From an uncultured Alphaproteobacteria bacterium (GTDB lineage: Bacteria > Pseudomonadota > Alphaproteobacteria > RF32 > CAG-239), in assembly GCA_934277545.1 (NCBI GenBank), contig CAKQUG010000003.1, forward strand, positions 124,001-188,000: DNA of 64,000 nt, written 5' to 3'. Of the stretch, positions 53,124 to 61,731 are shown one piece after another. A program made the translations under genes and the position numbers. Under the pieces are notes generated by a model. The model did no database searches. It saw only the letters and a program-made list of their open reading frames with translations, and was not told where the DNA came from. The first letter of the stretch is position 1; each line of letters opens with the position of its first letter.

Positions 53124-54893
53124 TCATTTGATTTTATTTTGTTTCTTTAATTTCTTCAGTGTCTTTTCTAAAAATGGATATTGTAGCATAGAAATATACT
53201 CATATAGTTTTTCAAACGGGACATTTCCGCCGTATGAGGTTTCTCCGGTGTCGGCACCCTTCCATCCGCAAAGGGCATTTTGATATTCCTGCGGAACGCC
53301 ACAATCCCTTAAATGTTGTTTTGCCGTATGCCTAAAACTGTGAAATACCTTGTCAGGGTCATCAATTCCAATCTTCTTGCTATAATATTGGAACCAATTG
53401 CTTACAGCATTGACATAGTGATTCTTGACAGAGTATTTCAGTTTATAGAATATCCGTTCTTCTTGCTTTTCTTTGGCTTGTTTTATTAAATCTAAAAATC
53501 CCATACTCAAAAGCATCGGATGCACTGGAACGATTCGTTTTGATTGCTTTGTTTTTAAATGTTGGTCTTTTCTTTCATCTGTAATATTGAAATAGTACAG
53601 ATTTTTGCCGTATTTTACCACATCAGAAACATAGAGTTGACAGATTTCTCCCAATCTCATACCGGAATAAAGGGCTATTAACGGAATGTAGAAATTATGG
53701 AACCTATCAATGCTAATCCTTTTCGGATATGTTTTAGGGTTAAATATTTTAATTAGTTCATTTTCGCTAAATCCGGCTCTGCAATGCTTATCTTTAGGCT
53801 TTGGAATATCAACTTCTTCATATAATATTGTATCAATATAGTGATTTTTCTTGCAATAAATTAAAAAGTTTCGGAATATTATTAAGTATCCTTTTGCGGT
53901 GGAATATGAAATGTGGTCTTCATTTTCTTGTGCTAACATCTCTTCTAATGATATGCCTTTTTTGAGGCTCTTTTCTTCCCATTTTTTCGGAAGATTAAAA
54001 ATGTCTCTGGAAACCTTTTTGCAATCTTTGTAATTCAAGTCTTCAACATAACTTTTCTTTACAAGTTTAAAACAAGTATCAATGCAAGTTTCTTCTTTCT
54101 TCAGGCTTTTCTCATTTAATTGTTTGATTGATTGCCGCTTTTTTGTCAGTAAATATTCGGCAAACACATCTTTCCAAGGTGTTTTAAAGGCGTTATTTTT
54201 GCATTGTTCACTTTTTTGCGCATTCATAATGGCAATACAATCTTTTACGCGCGGATGTGTCCAAATGTTTTGATTGGTATCATTTTCCATACAGTTAAAC
54301 ATATCATTGATGTATTTGTCGACACCACGCATAGCACTATATAATTCTTTTTGCGTACTTTTTATTTCGGAAATATCGTTCATCAGAGATATATTGTCTT
54401 TAAGTATCTTATTGATTTGCTTGATAACATTATGATGGGTACCAGGTTTGTCCTTTAAGTCTGTAATATATTCTTTAAAGACACCTTCAATATTTTGCGC
54501 GTCTTTTTCATTTTGCGTTAGTTCATCATCTTTAATATCTTTGAAAACGAGCGTTTTATTCTTATCATATTGTTTTAGCATAATATCATCATAATTGTTT
54601 TCTAAATCTTCTGTAAGTTGATTCAGTTTATAAATGATTATATTGTCTATGTCCGACTTATCTAAAACAATTCGTCCACTTTTGATAAGCATATCAATAT
54701 TCCCTAAAAGTTCTATTTCTATGCCCAGTTTATAACTTTCTTTGCGACATTCAATCACTGCTTTCCGGTAATTGTTAGTTTTTAGAGAATGTAAGATATA
54801 TTTTGTAGGGGCAAGATAATGCAGATATGCCGGAATCTTGCCTCTGAAATAATAGTTTGAGCCTCTTAAATATAATCCCGAATGACCGTTCAA
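53124..54893 (-). CDS. Tyrosine site-specific integrase
   Basis: A 589-residue integrase. The N-terminus GLYLRGSNYYFRGKIPAYL with the SLKTNNYRKAVIECR motif is the DUF6538-type arm. The catalytic domain has R in IALYSGMRLGEICQL, the HxxR motif HSFRHTAKQHL, and the Tyr likely in GETSYGGNVPFEKLYEY. It is longer than usual because of a helical middle section. It lies 173 nt from tRNA-Gln, so the tRNA is the probable attachment target of the island. Confidence 0.92.
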   Translation of the reverse strand: MNGHSGLYLRGSNYYFRGKIPAYLHYLAPTKYILHSLKTNNYRKAVIECRKESYKLGIEIELLGNIDMLIKSGRIVLDKSDIDNIIIYKLNQLTEDLENNYDDIMLKQYDKNKTLVFKDIKDDELTQNEKDAQNIEGVFKEYITDLKDKPGTHHNVIKQINKILKDNISLMNDISEIKSTQKELYSAMRGVDKYINDMFNCMENDTNQNIWTHPRVKDCIAIMNAQKSEQCKNNAFKTPWKDVFAEYLLTKKRQSIKQLNEKSLKKEETCIDTCFKLVKKSYVEDLNYKDCKKVSRDIFNLPKKWEEKSLKKGISLEEMLAQENEDHISYSTAKGYLIIFRNFLIYCKKNHYIDTILYEEVDIPKPKDKHCRAGFSENELIKIFNPKTYPKRISIDRFHNFYIPLIALYSGMRLGEICQLYVSDVVKYGKNLYYFNITDERKDQHLKTKQSKRIVPVHPMLLSMGFLDLIKQAKEKQEERIFYKLKYSVKNHYVNAVSNWFQYYSKKIGIDDPDKVFHSFRHTAKQHLRDCGVPQEYQNALCGWKGADTGETSYGGNVPFEKLYEYISMLQYPFLEKTLKKLKKQNKIK

Positions 54894-55028
54894 AATGCAA
54901 TCCTTTTCTGTGGATAAGTATTGCGGTGATTCATAAAAACATAAAACAGGTGGAAGTGCTGAAAATTCCTTTGGTGTATCACTATGGTGTATCAGCCGTT
55001 TTTTTGCTGTTTTTTAGAAAAATTACAA

Positions 55029-55056
55029 AAAAAAATCTCCCAAAAATCAGGGAGAT
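55029..55056 (-). terminator. tRNA-Gln terminator
   Basis: On the minus strand ATCTCCC pairs with GGGAGAT around an 8-nt loop and is followed by a run of nine T. It lies just downstream of the tRNA 3' end. Confidence 0.85.
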
Positions 55057-55066
55057 ATTATCAAAT

Positions 55067-55140
55067 TGGCTGCTTCACCTGGACTCGAACCAAGATTGAC
55101 GGAGTCAGAATCCGCTGTCCTACCATTAGACGATGAAGCA
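55067..55140 (-). tRNA. tRNA-Gln (anticodon CTG)
   Basis: On the minus strand the acceptor arms TGCTTCA and TGAAGCA pair, followed by G and an encoded CCA. The anticodon stem CGGA/TCCG closes a loop with CTG; the D arm and T arm (GGTTCGAGTCC) are normal. U1-A72 is typical for tRNA-Gln. The integrase gene lies just downstream of its 3' end. Confidence 0.92.
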
Positions 55141-55260
55141 CTTGTCTTCAAAACACGAGATAGTAATAAGACAATTTTTTTCGCTTGTCAAATACTTTTG
55201 TTAAAAAACTCTTCACTTTTGAAAAATCTGTGCTAAATTAAAAATCTTGGAGGAGTAATA

Positions 55261-55641
55261 ATGGTTAAAAAGTCATTTTTGCAAAGTATTTGGAATGTTA
55301 TTGTCGGCAGCAATGATGATAAATCACATCGTCGAATTTCCGCTTCTCAGGCTGGTATTCTACAAAAACAATACTTGGATAATCAAAAAAATGCCGCTCT
55401 GATTGACGAATACCCGCCATATATTGATGTTGCCAAACAGCTTTTTTCCGAAAAATCGGAAATTTTCAGAGCTGCCGTTTTTTATTTGCGCCGAATTGCC
55501 GACAATGAAGGAAAATACGCCGAGCCGATTGCTAAAATAATGCAGCAATACACGCAAAGCGCCCAAAGAGACGCCACAGATATGGAATTTTTAGCGGAAC
55601 AGCTTAAAGAAATTGAAAAAAATATTCATTTTACCATATAA
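55261..55641 (+). CDS. Hypothetical cytoplasmic protein
   Basis: A 126-residue protein starting MVKKSFLQSIWNVIVGSND after GGAGG. It is helical and charged, with no signal peptide. The middle (AKQLFSEKSEIFRAAVFYLRR) suggests a helical bundle. I do not recognise a family. It lies between tRNA-Gln and the cold-shock gene and its composition is host-like, so the island edge is likely on its left. Confidence 0.65.
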   Translation: MVKKSFLQSIWNVIVGSNDDKSHRRISASQAGILQKQYLDNQKNAALIDEYPPYIDVAKQLFSEKSEIFRAAVFYLRRIADNEGKYAEPIAKIMQQYTQSAQRDATDMEFLAEQLKEIEKNIHFTI

Positions 55642-55730
55642 ATTTTTTTTCAGCCCTTGAATATTTATAATTGATGATTACCTGTGTTTTGTAACAAAAT
55701 TTTATTGGTCTAAAAATATAAGGAGTAATC

Positions 55731-55937
55731 ATGTCTACCGGAACTGTAAAATGGTTTAACACTCGCAAGGGTTATGGCTTTATTCAACCGTCTTTGGGTG
55801 GAAAAGATGTTTTTGTGCATATCACTAAGTTAGAAGAAATAGGTTTGCGCCGTTTATATGAGGGGCAAAAAGTGGGGTATGAACTTTATGACGACCGCGG
55901 ACGAACCGCCGCCGGAAATATTGTAATTTTGCGGTAA
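55731..55937 (+). CDS. Cold-shock domain protein
   Basis: A 68-residue CspA-type protein. RNP1-like KGYGFIQP and RNP2-like DVFVHIT motifs and the start TGTVKWFNTRKGYG show the nucleic-acid binding beta-barrel. It probably melts RNA structure at low temperature or in stress. AAGGAG precedes ATG. A 5' leader of about 60 nt may carry thermosensing structure, but I cannot show it. The hairpin array begins just downstream. Confidence 0.92.
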   Translation: MSTGTVKWFNTRKGYGFIQPSLGGKDVFVHITKLEEIGLRRLYEGQKVGYELYDDRGRTAAGNIVILR

Positions 55938-55955
55938 AAAAAATCAACAAAAAAC

Positions 55956-55984
55956 TTGACAAATAAAAAGTGGCGTGCTATAAG
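55956..55984 (+). promoter_or_regulatory. Promoter in front of the hairpin array
   Basis: TTGACA (55956-55961), exact 17-nt spacer, TATAAG (55979-55984), 18 nt after the cold-shock gene stop. Expected start near 55991, with no coding frame following for over 700 nt. Confidence 0.75.
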
Positions 55985-55990
55985 TTCACC

Positions 55991-56615
55991 ACTTTTGAAT
56001 TTTTATATTTTATTTTTTTACACTACTACCTAAAAATTGACTATCGGTATGACTCTGCTTCGTTGTGAAATGCGGCCGAGTTTTTAGATTGATTTCATTT
56101 CAGGGACCTTTTACGGTTAATCACATATTTAAATTGTTCAACAAAATGATTGGCCAAATTTCGTTGGGAAACGGGGTTTGGTTTTGGAATTGATTTCATC
56201 TTTCATACCTTTTATATATAACACTTTCTTTCATAATGTTATAGTCAGACTCCGTTGTGAAACGCAGTTTGGCCTTTTTAATCATTATGAGCGAATGAAT
56301 CTTAATCGGCATTAAAAATTAAGACAAATGTTATTTTACCTGTTTCGTTGTGAGATGCGGCAGGTTTTTGGTAAAAATCAGTTAAAACAGGATATAATAC
56401 TTATCCGGCTAATGATATAAAATTATTAAATTTTCTGTCAGGCATGACGTTCAATCCGAATAGAGTGAATAATTAACATGTGTTGACGTTGTGCTTTTGT
56501 ATTTTAATAGTGAAACGGCTTTTGTCCTGTTGTGAAACAAGGCAGAAGCATTTTTTTTTGCAAAATTCAACATATATCAAAACTTCCGATGTCAGATGCC
56601 GCGGAAGTTCTTTTG
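55991..56615 (+). ncRNA. Tandem array of six small RNA-like hairpins
   Basis: Hairpins at about 56052-56086, 56152-56187, 56244-56279, 56337-56368, 56512-56552 and 56581-56614. The outer stem changes (ACTC/GAGT, CCAAA/TTTGG, GTCAGACT/AGTTTGGC, ACCTG/CAGGT, GCTTTTG/CAGAAGC, AACTTCCG/CGGAAGTT) but five copies keep the apical CGTTGTGAAA-like core. Each is followed by a T-rich run. Changing stems with a kept loop indicate selection on RNA. No coding frame fits. They are likely processed or terminated small RNAs from the promoter at 55956. The function is unknown. Confidence 0.65.
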
Positions 56616-56701
56616 TTTTGTGCAAACAGTCTTTATTCATTGATTTTTTAAGCCGAGCATGGTATTTTTTTTCAGACAATAAAAATTATTCGGGGGTTCT
56701 T

Positions 56702-59563
56702 ATGAAATCTTACTACTTTGTTTTACCTGCTGTTTTGGCTTGTGTGCAGCCTTTGTACGCTGAAGAAAAAGAAGTTCAGCTGACCAATGCCGACGACTTG
56801 TTGTTTACGCAAAAAAATAATTTAGAAACGGTTTATAATAAAGACGGCAGTTTGTTTTCGGGAGCAGTGCGCAAAAAAGACGCCGAAGGGCGGACTATTA
56901 CTTATTTCTATCGCAACGGACTGCGCCACGGTGTGGCTCGTGCTAATTATGAAGACGGCAAAATAGAGTGTGAAATTACCTACCGCAAGGGGCTTAAAGA
57001 CGGTGAAGAGGTTTTCTTTTTAGAAAACGGAAATCCTAAATTTAAGAAAACATATAAAGAAAATGTGTTGAACGGAGAGGAGTTGCTGTTTTATGAAAAC
57101 GGCAAACCCAAAGTGCAGAATCATTATTTGAACGGTAAATTAGACGGTGAAATAACACATTTTGATGAAAACGGCGACCGTGTTAAAATAGAACATTATA
57201 AAGATGGCGTCAAAAACGGATTGGAACATATTGTTGCCGATAATGTACTTGTGGAAGAAAATAACTATGCCGACGGTATGTTGGACGGAGTCAGCAAAAA
57301 GTATAATAAAGATTATCAGACTGATGAAATTGTTTATAAAAAAGGCAAAAAAAACGGTGTGGCCAAACACTTTAATACCGACGGCAGCATTGTGGAAATT
57401 CCCTATGAAAATGATTTGAAAAACGGCACCGGCATTGCCTATTATCCCGATAATAAAATAGCTAACAAAGCGGAATACGTTAATGATGAAAAAAACGGAA
57501 TGAGCATAAAGTTTTTTAAAGACGGCAAACGTCAGCAGGCGGAAACATATAAAAACAGCAAACAAGAAGGTGTCAGCCGGACTTTTGATAAAAGCGGAAA
57601 CTTAATAAAAGTCAGCTATTATGTTGACGGGATGGAAATGGCTACAGTCAATCTAGAGCAAGATGCGGAATTGCGCAATATCGCATCGGCGCACCGCTTG
57701 GGGCAGATAAGCAAATACACGTCTAAAAAAATTTATTGGTACCCGATTTTGTGGTTGGCGCTGAATACCGAAGATATGACTATTTTGCAGGCGTTGGAAA
57801 AAGATATGAAAATGTACGGCGCACAACTTGACGATATGGCGGTGTATCAGCGCGAAAGCAAAACAAAGTTTGCGGACTATACCCGTAATTTGTATTTCGG
57901 ATTACTGCCGCTCAGCTATGCGGTTGATTTGTCTGCACCGCTGGAAATTTTGCAAAAGTTTGCCACGTCCAAACAAATAAACGCACAAAATTCCCGCGGC
58001 GGAACGGCGTTGCAAGAAGCCATACGTCTCAATAATTTTGAGATGGTGCGCTTTTTACTGCTGCATAAAGCCGAGGTTTCGTCGGTTGCAAATTCAAATA
58101 TTTTGGTACAGTCGATTAAAGAAAATGTCCGTTTGCCGATTTTGGAAGAGTTGATAAAAGCCGGGGCAGCGGTTAATGAGCCGGATAATAACGGCAAATT
58201 GCCGGTTGTTTTGGCGATTGATAAAAATGATGTTAATTTGCTTAAGTTATTGAAAAATAACGGCGCAGATTTGAATATAAACTTGCCGGACGGTAAAAAT
58301 TTGCTGTTTTATGCCTATGAGCACAAGTGCGATAGGCAAATTATTGACTTTTTGCTGAGTATGAGAACGGATGTTAATGAGCCGGATAAAAACGGCAGCC
58401 TGCTGATTATAGAGGCTTTGAAAAAACAAGATTTCGTCATGGTTGATAAATTGCTGGAGCAGGGGGCTGATGTCAACAAAGAAAACGCCTCCGGAGAAAG
58501 CGCCGTGTCATACGCTATTGAAAATAAGTATGATACAGAAACAATACAAAAAATTTTGTCTCATAATGTTAATTATTCCGGTTTGTTCGGGGCAAAAAAA
58601 CAGCCTTTGTGGCGGCTGGCGGCGGAAAGCAACCCTGAAGTACTGAAACAAATTTTAGATAAAAACGGCGGGGCTGATAAAACCGACGCCGTCGGTTTTG
58701 CGCCTGTGCAGTTGCTGATAAATTGGAAACAGGGAGATTCTCCGGTGCTTAAAGAAACTCTGCTGTCGTATATCACTACGGAATGGATGAATGTACACCC
58801 GGAATTTTGGCAGCAGGTGTTGCAGGCAAAAAATTTTGATGTATGGTCAGATTTAGTTAAAATCGGCTTTAACCCGAATGTCAAAAATAAAAACGGTCAA
58901 GAAGCGGCTTGGGTTATAATAAAAAACAATTATGAAACGTCTTGGCTGCAAAGTTTATTCGATTTGAAGCCGGATTTGAACCTGCCGGATGAAAACGGTG
59001 TGACCTTGCTGCAGTATGCCGTTGAAAATAATAAAACAAAATTAGCTGAGGATTTGCTACGGCAGGGCGCTGATATTAAATTGCTTCCTGCTGATTGTTT
59101 GGCAAAATTGCGCGGCGATAGGGCGAAAATTACAAAATTGTTGCTGGATTCAGGGGTTGATACGTCCTATGTGTCCGGCAATGGTGAAACTCTACTGATG
59201 TTTGCCGTACAAAATCTGAATGGCGTGTTGTTTGAATATTTGCTGAATAACGGAGCCGATGTTAAGGCGCGCGACAATGATGGTAATACCGCTTTGTTTT
59301 ATGTTGCGGCGGCTCTTTTAAATAATCAGCAGCTGCCAAAAGAGGAGTTATTAGCACAACTTTCTGATATAGTCGCAAAATTTAAGCAATTAGGTCTTGA
59401 TATAAATGAGCAGAATGGTAACGGGGAAACAGTGTTGATTCATTTGGCAGAAACACAAGCACCGTATTATGCCGAAATGGAAAATTTGCTGTTAGAGCAA
59501 GGAGCTGACGCCGCAATAAAAGACCAATACGGCAAAACAGCCGCGGATTATAGGGTAAAATAA
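56702..59563 (+). CDS. Exported MORN/YwqK-like and ankyrin-repeat protein
   Basis: A 953-residue protein. ATG 56702 follows GGGGG; upstream codons in frame lie in the hairpin array. A signal peptide (YYFVLPAVLACVQPLYA) is followed by nine or ten MORN-like repeats of about 22 residues (e.g. YRNGLRHGVARANYEDGKI, YLNGKLDGEITHFDENGD), residues 35-300. Then about twelve ankyrin repeats (e.g. NSRGGTALQEAIRLNNFEMV, DNDGNTALFYVAA) run to the end QYGKTAADYRV. Both modules bind proteins or membranes. An exported form suggests envelope or host-interaction work; this is an inference. Confidence 0.85.
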   Translation: MKSYYFVLPAVLACVQPLYAEEKEVQLTNADDLLFTQKNNLETVYNKDGSLFSGAVRKKDAEGRTITYFYRNGLRHGVARANYEDGKIECEITYRKGLKDGEEVFFLENGNPKFKKTYKENVLNGEELLFYENGKPKVQNHYLNGKLDGEITHFDENGDRVKIEHYKDGVKNGLEHIVADNVLVEENNYADGMLDGVSKKYNKDYQTDEIVYKKGKKNGVAKHFNTDGSIVEIPYENDLKNGTGIAYYPDNKIANKAEYVNDEKNGMSIKFFKDGKRQQAETYKNSKQEGVSRTFDKSGNLIKVSYYVDGMEMATVNLEQDAELRNIASAHRLGQISKYTSKKIYWYPILWLALNTEDMTILQALEKDMKMYGAQLDDMAVYQRESKTKFADYTRNLYFGLLPLSYAVDLSAPLEILQKFATSKQINAQNSRGGTALQEAIRLNNFEMVRFLLLHKAEVSSVANSNILVQSIKENVRLPILEELIKAGAAVNEPDNNGKLPVVLAIDKNDVNLLKLLKNNGADLNINLPDGKNLLFYAYEHKCDRQIIDFLLSMRTDVNEPDKNGSLLIIEALKKQDFVMVDKLLEQGADVNKENASGESAVSYAIENKYDTETIQKILSHNVNYSGLFGAKKQPLWRLAAESNPEVLKQILDKNGGADKTDAVGFAPVQLLINWKQGDSPVLKETLLSYITTEWMNVHPEFWQQVLQAKNFDVWSDLVKIGFNPNVKNKNGQEAAWVIIKNNYETSWLQSLFDLKPDLNLPDENGVTLLQYAVENNKTKLAEDLLRQGADIKLLPADCLAKLRGDRAKITKLLLDSGVDTSYVSGNGETLLMFAVQNLNGVLFEYLLNNGADVKARDNDGNTALFYVAAALLNNQQLPKEELLAQLSDIVAKFKQLGLDINEQNGNGETVLIHLAETQAPYYAEMENLLLEQGADAAIKDQYGKTAADYRVK

Positions 59564-59648
59564 AGAACTTTGTTGTAATTGTGTTTAAGCCGGATAGTTA
59601 GTCCGGCTTAAGTGCTACGCCAAAATGCGTATTTCCGCTGTGATTATA

Positions 59649-60326
59649 TCAGCTTCTTTGCTTTTCCAGCAGTTGGCAGATGGCTCCGACCATATTTTGC
59701 GCGCCTTGGCAAACGTCCAGCATATTGGTGGCAAGCATATAAGCCGGAGTGCTGCAAACCAAATTTTCACGGTCTACGCAAACATCTGTAACACCGACTT
59801 CTTCATGCACCGCGCCGAGTTCTTCCAGCTTTTTAGCGGTATCGCCGCCGGCGCCGAGCGTAAATTTAACGTGTTTGTCGGCCAAAACCAGAGCAATCAA
59901 AACCGGAGCAATGCACATAGCGCCGATAACGACTTTATCTTCCCAGCATTTGCGGATAACTTGTTTGACACTGGTGTTGATGTTGCATGAAACCCCGCGT
60001 CCGGCAAAATCACACCAGTTTGTAATTGCGCCAAGCCCACCGGGGAAAATAATGGCGTCATAGTCTTTGGTGTCAAATTCTTTCAAGTCCAGAATATTGC
60101 CGCGGGCGATACGGGCGGCTTCAACCAAAACATTGCGTTTTTCATTCATGGCTTGGTTATTTAGATGATTAACCACCGCCGCTTGGTCAATGTCCGGCGC
60201 AAAGCATTGATAGGTGCAGCCCATATTTTCAATACAAAGCAAAGCGCAGACCGCCTCATGAATTTCCGAACCGTCGGCACGGCCGCAACCGGAAAGAACC
60301 ACGGCGAAATGTAATTTTGTCCCCAT
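59649..60326 (-). CDS. elbB: ElbB-type DJ-1/PfpI family glyoxalase-like protein
   Basis: A 225-residue protein. The start FAVVLSGCGRADGSEIHEAV, the middle YDAIIFPGGLGAITNWCDFA, and VIGAMCIAPVLIALVLADK with the conserved Cys are ElbB hallmarks. The family is linked to isoprenoid synthesis and has weak glyoxalase activity. GTGDTA appears as GAGGDTAKKLEELGAVH. It stands alone, convergent with the ankyrin gene and divergent from the M16 gene. Confidence 0.92.
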   Translation of the reverse strand: MGTKLHFAVVLSGCGRADGSEIHEAVCALLCIENMGCTYQCFAPDIDQAAVVNHLNNQAMNEKRNVLVEAARIARGNILDLKEFDTKDYDAIIFPGGLGAITNWCDFAGRGVSCNINTSVKQVIRKCWEDKVVIGAMCIAPVLIALVLADKHVKFTLGAGGDTAKKLEELGAVHEEVGVTDVCVDRENLVCSTPAYMLATNMLDVCQGAQNMVGAICQLLEKQRS

Positions 60327-60419
60327 TATATACCCCCTTATAAGTTTTGTGTTGATTTATCCTAATCAGACAATATAATACTGTCATACGTAATTTTTTA
60401 GGATAAGGCAAGATTTTTT

Positions 60420-61682
60420 ATGGAAGTTAAATTAACAACATTGAAAAACGGTTTGCGAATTGCAACGGTTGAACGTCCGCAGACTGAAACGGTTTCTTTG
60501 GGTATTTGGGTAAACACAGGCAGCGCCTGCGAAACGCCGGAAAGAAACGGAATTTCTCATTTTGTGGAACATACGGTGTTTAAAGGCACTAAAAAACGTA
60601 ACTCGCTGCAGATTTCCGAAGATATAGAAAACGTTGGCGGTCAAACAAATGCTTATACTTCACGCGAATTTACGGCTTTTTATGCAAAAATGCTCAAAAA
60701 TGATGTGGAATTGGCCACAGACGTACTGTCTGATTTGATTATGGCTCCGACTTTTGACGCTGCCGAACTGGCAAAAGAAAAAGAAGTTGTTGTGCAGGAA
60801 ATTAAACAGACTAATGATGATCCGAGCGATATTGTTTATGACTACTTCCAAGAAACCGCTTTTGCCAATCAGGCTTTGGGGCGCAGCATTCTTGGTCCGG
60901 CGGAAAAAGTCCGTTCATTTAACGCCGACAAGCTGCGTGATTATATGAAACACAATTATGCAGCCGAAAATATGGTTGTTGCCGCGGTCGGTAATTTAAA
61001 CCATGATGAATTTGTGAAAATGGTGGAAGACCGTATGTCCGGCCTGCGGGCAAAAACAAATTATGTGAAAGATGCTCAGCATTATACCGGCGGCTCATCC
61101 ATTAAAATCCGCGATATTGAACAAGCTCAGGTTTTGCTGGGCTTTGAAGGCGTGCCTTATAATGATGTAGACTATTATCCGGTAACCGTACTTTCTACCT
61201 TGCTGGGTGGAAGTATGTCATCTCGTTTATTCCAAGAAATCCGTGAAAAGCGCGGCTTGGTTTATACGGTATACAGTTTTGCCAACGCGCATACCGGCAG
61301 CGGTATGTTTGGTATCTATGCCGGCTTGAATGAAGAAGAAATCAAGCAATATATGCCGGTTGTGGCCGATGAACTGAAAAAAGTTGTCAATGAATATGTT
61401 ACGGACAAAGAATTGGATCGTGTGAAAGTTCAGCTTAAGGCAAGTATGCTGATGGCTTTGGAAAGTTCATCTTCCACCGCCGAAGTTGTCGCCAGACAGC
61501 ACCTTTTATATAACCGAGTGATTCCGGTTGAAGAAATTGTGGAAAAAATCAACGCTATCAATAAAGACGATATTCAGCGAGTGGCACGTCGGCTGTTTGC
61601 CAGCAAGCCTACTTATACGCTTTTGGGCAATCTGCATGATTACCCAAGCTATGATGAGGTTGAGAAGTATTTGCGTTTTTAA
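60420..61682 (+). CDS. M16-family zinc metallopeptidase
   Basis: A 420-residue protein without signal peptide. HFVEHTVFKGTKKR gives the HxxEH zinc motif (about residue 49); the distal Glu lies in EKEVVVQEIK. The second half has LGGSMSSRLFQEIREKRGLVYTVYSF, also typical. It resembles mitochondrial-processing-peptidase-like bacterial M16B enzymes, which are common in Alphaproteobacteria and often lie near threonine synthase; that neighbour is not seen here. Cytoplasmic or periplasmic placement is uncertain. Confidence 0.9.
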   Translation: MEVKLTTLKNGLRIATVERPQTETVSLGIWVNTGSACETPERNGISHFVEHTVFKGTKKRNSLQISEDIENVGGQTNAYTSREFTAFYAKMLKNDVELATDVLSDLIMAPTFDAAELAKEKEVVVQEIKQTNDDPSDIVYDYFQETAFANQALGRSILGPAEKVRSFNADKLRDYMKHNYAAENMVVAAVGNLNHDEFVKMVEDRMSGLRAKTNYVKDAQHYTGGSSIKIRDIEQAQVLLGFEGVPYNDVDYYPVTVLSTLLGGSMSSRLFQEIREKRGLVYTVYSFANAHTGSGMFGIYAGLNEEEIKQYMPVVADELKKVVNEYVTDKELDRVKVQLKASMLMALESSSSTAEVVARQHLLYNRVIPVEEIVEKINAINKDDIQRVARRLFASKPTYTLLGNLHDYPSYDEVEKYLRF

Positions 61683-61731
61683 GCGGACTGTGATATTATA
61701 AGCCATAAATGCAACAACGGGAGATTCCGCC

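Noticed and set aside
55067..55140. Duplicate attachment site for the integrase at the left of the island
   Set aside because: I looked for a second copy of the tRNA-Gln 3' end between 41.6 and 45 kb and saw none, so no att pair is reported.
56051..56615. CRISPR or attC array
   Set aside because: Spacing is uneven, stems differ between copies, each unit ends in a T-run, and no cas genes or integron integrase are nearby.
56480..56701. Upstream extension of the MORN/ankyrin gene
   Set aside because: It would translate through hairpins 5 and 6; ATG 56702 begins a clean signal peptide.
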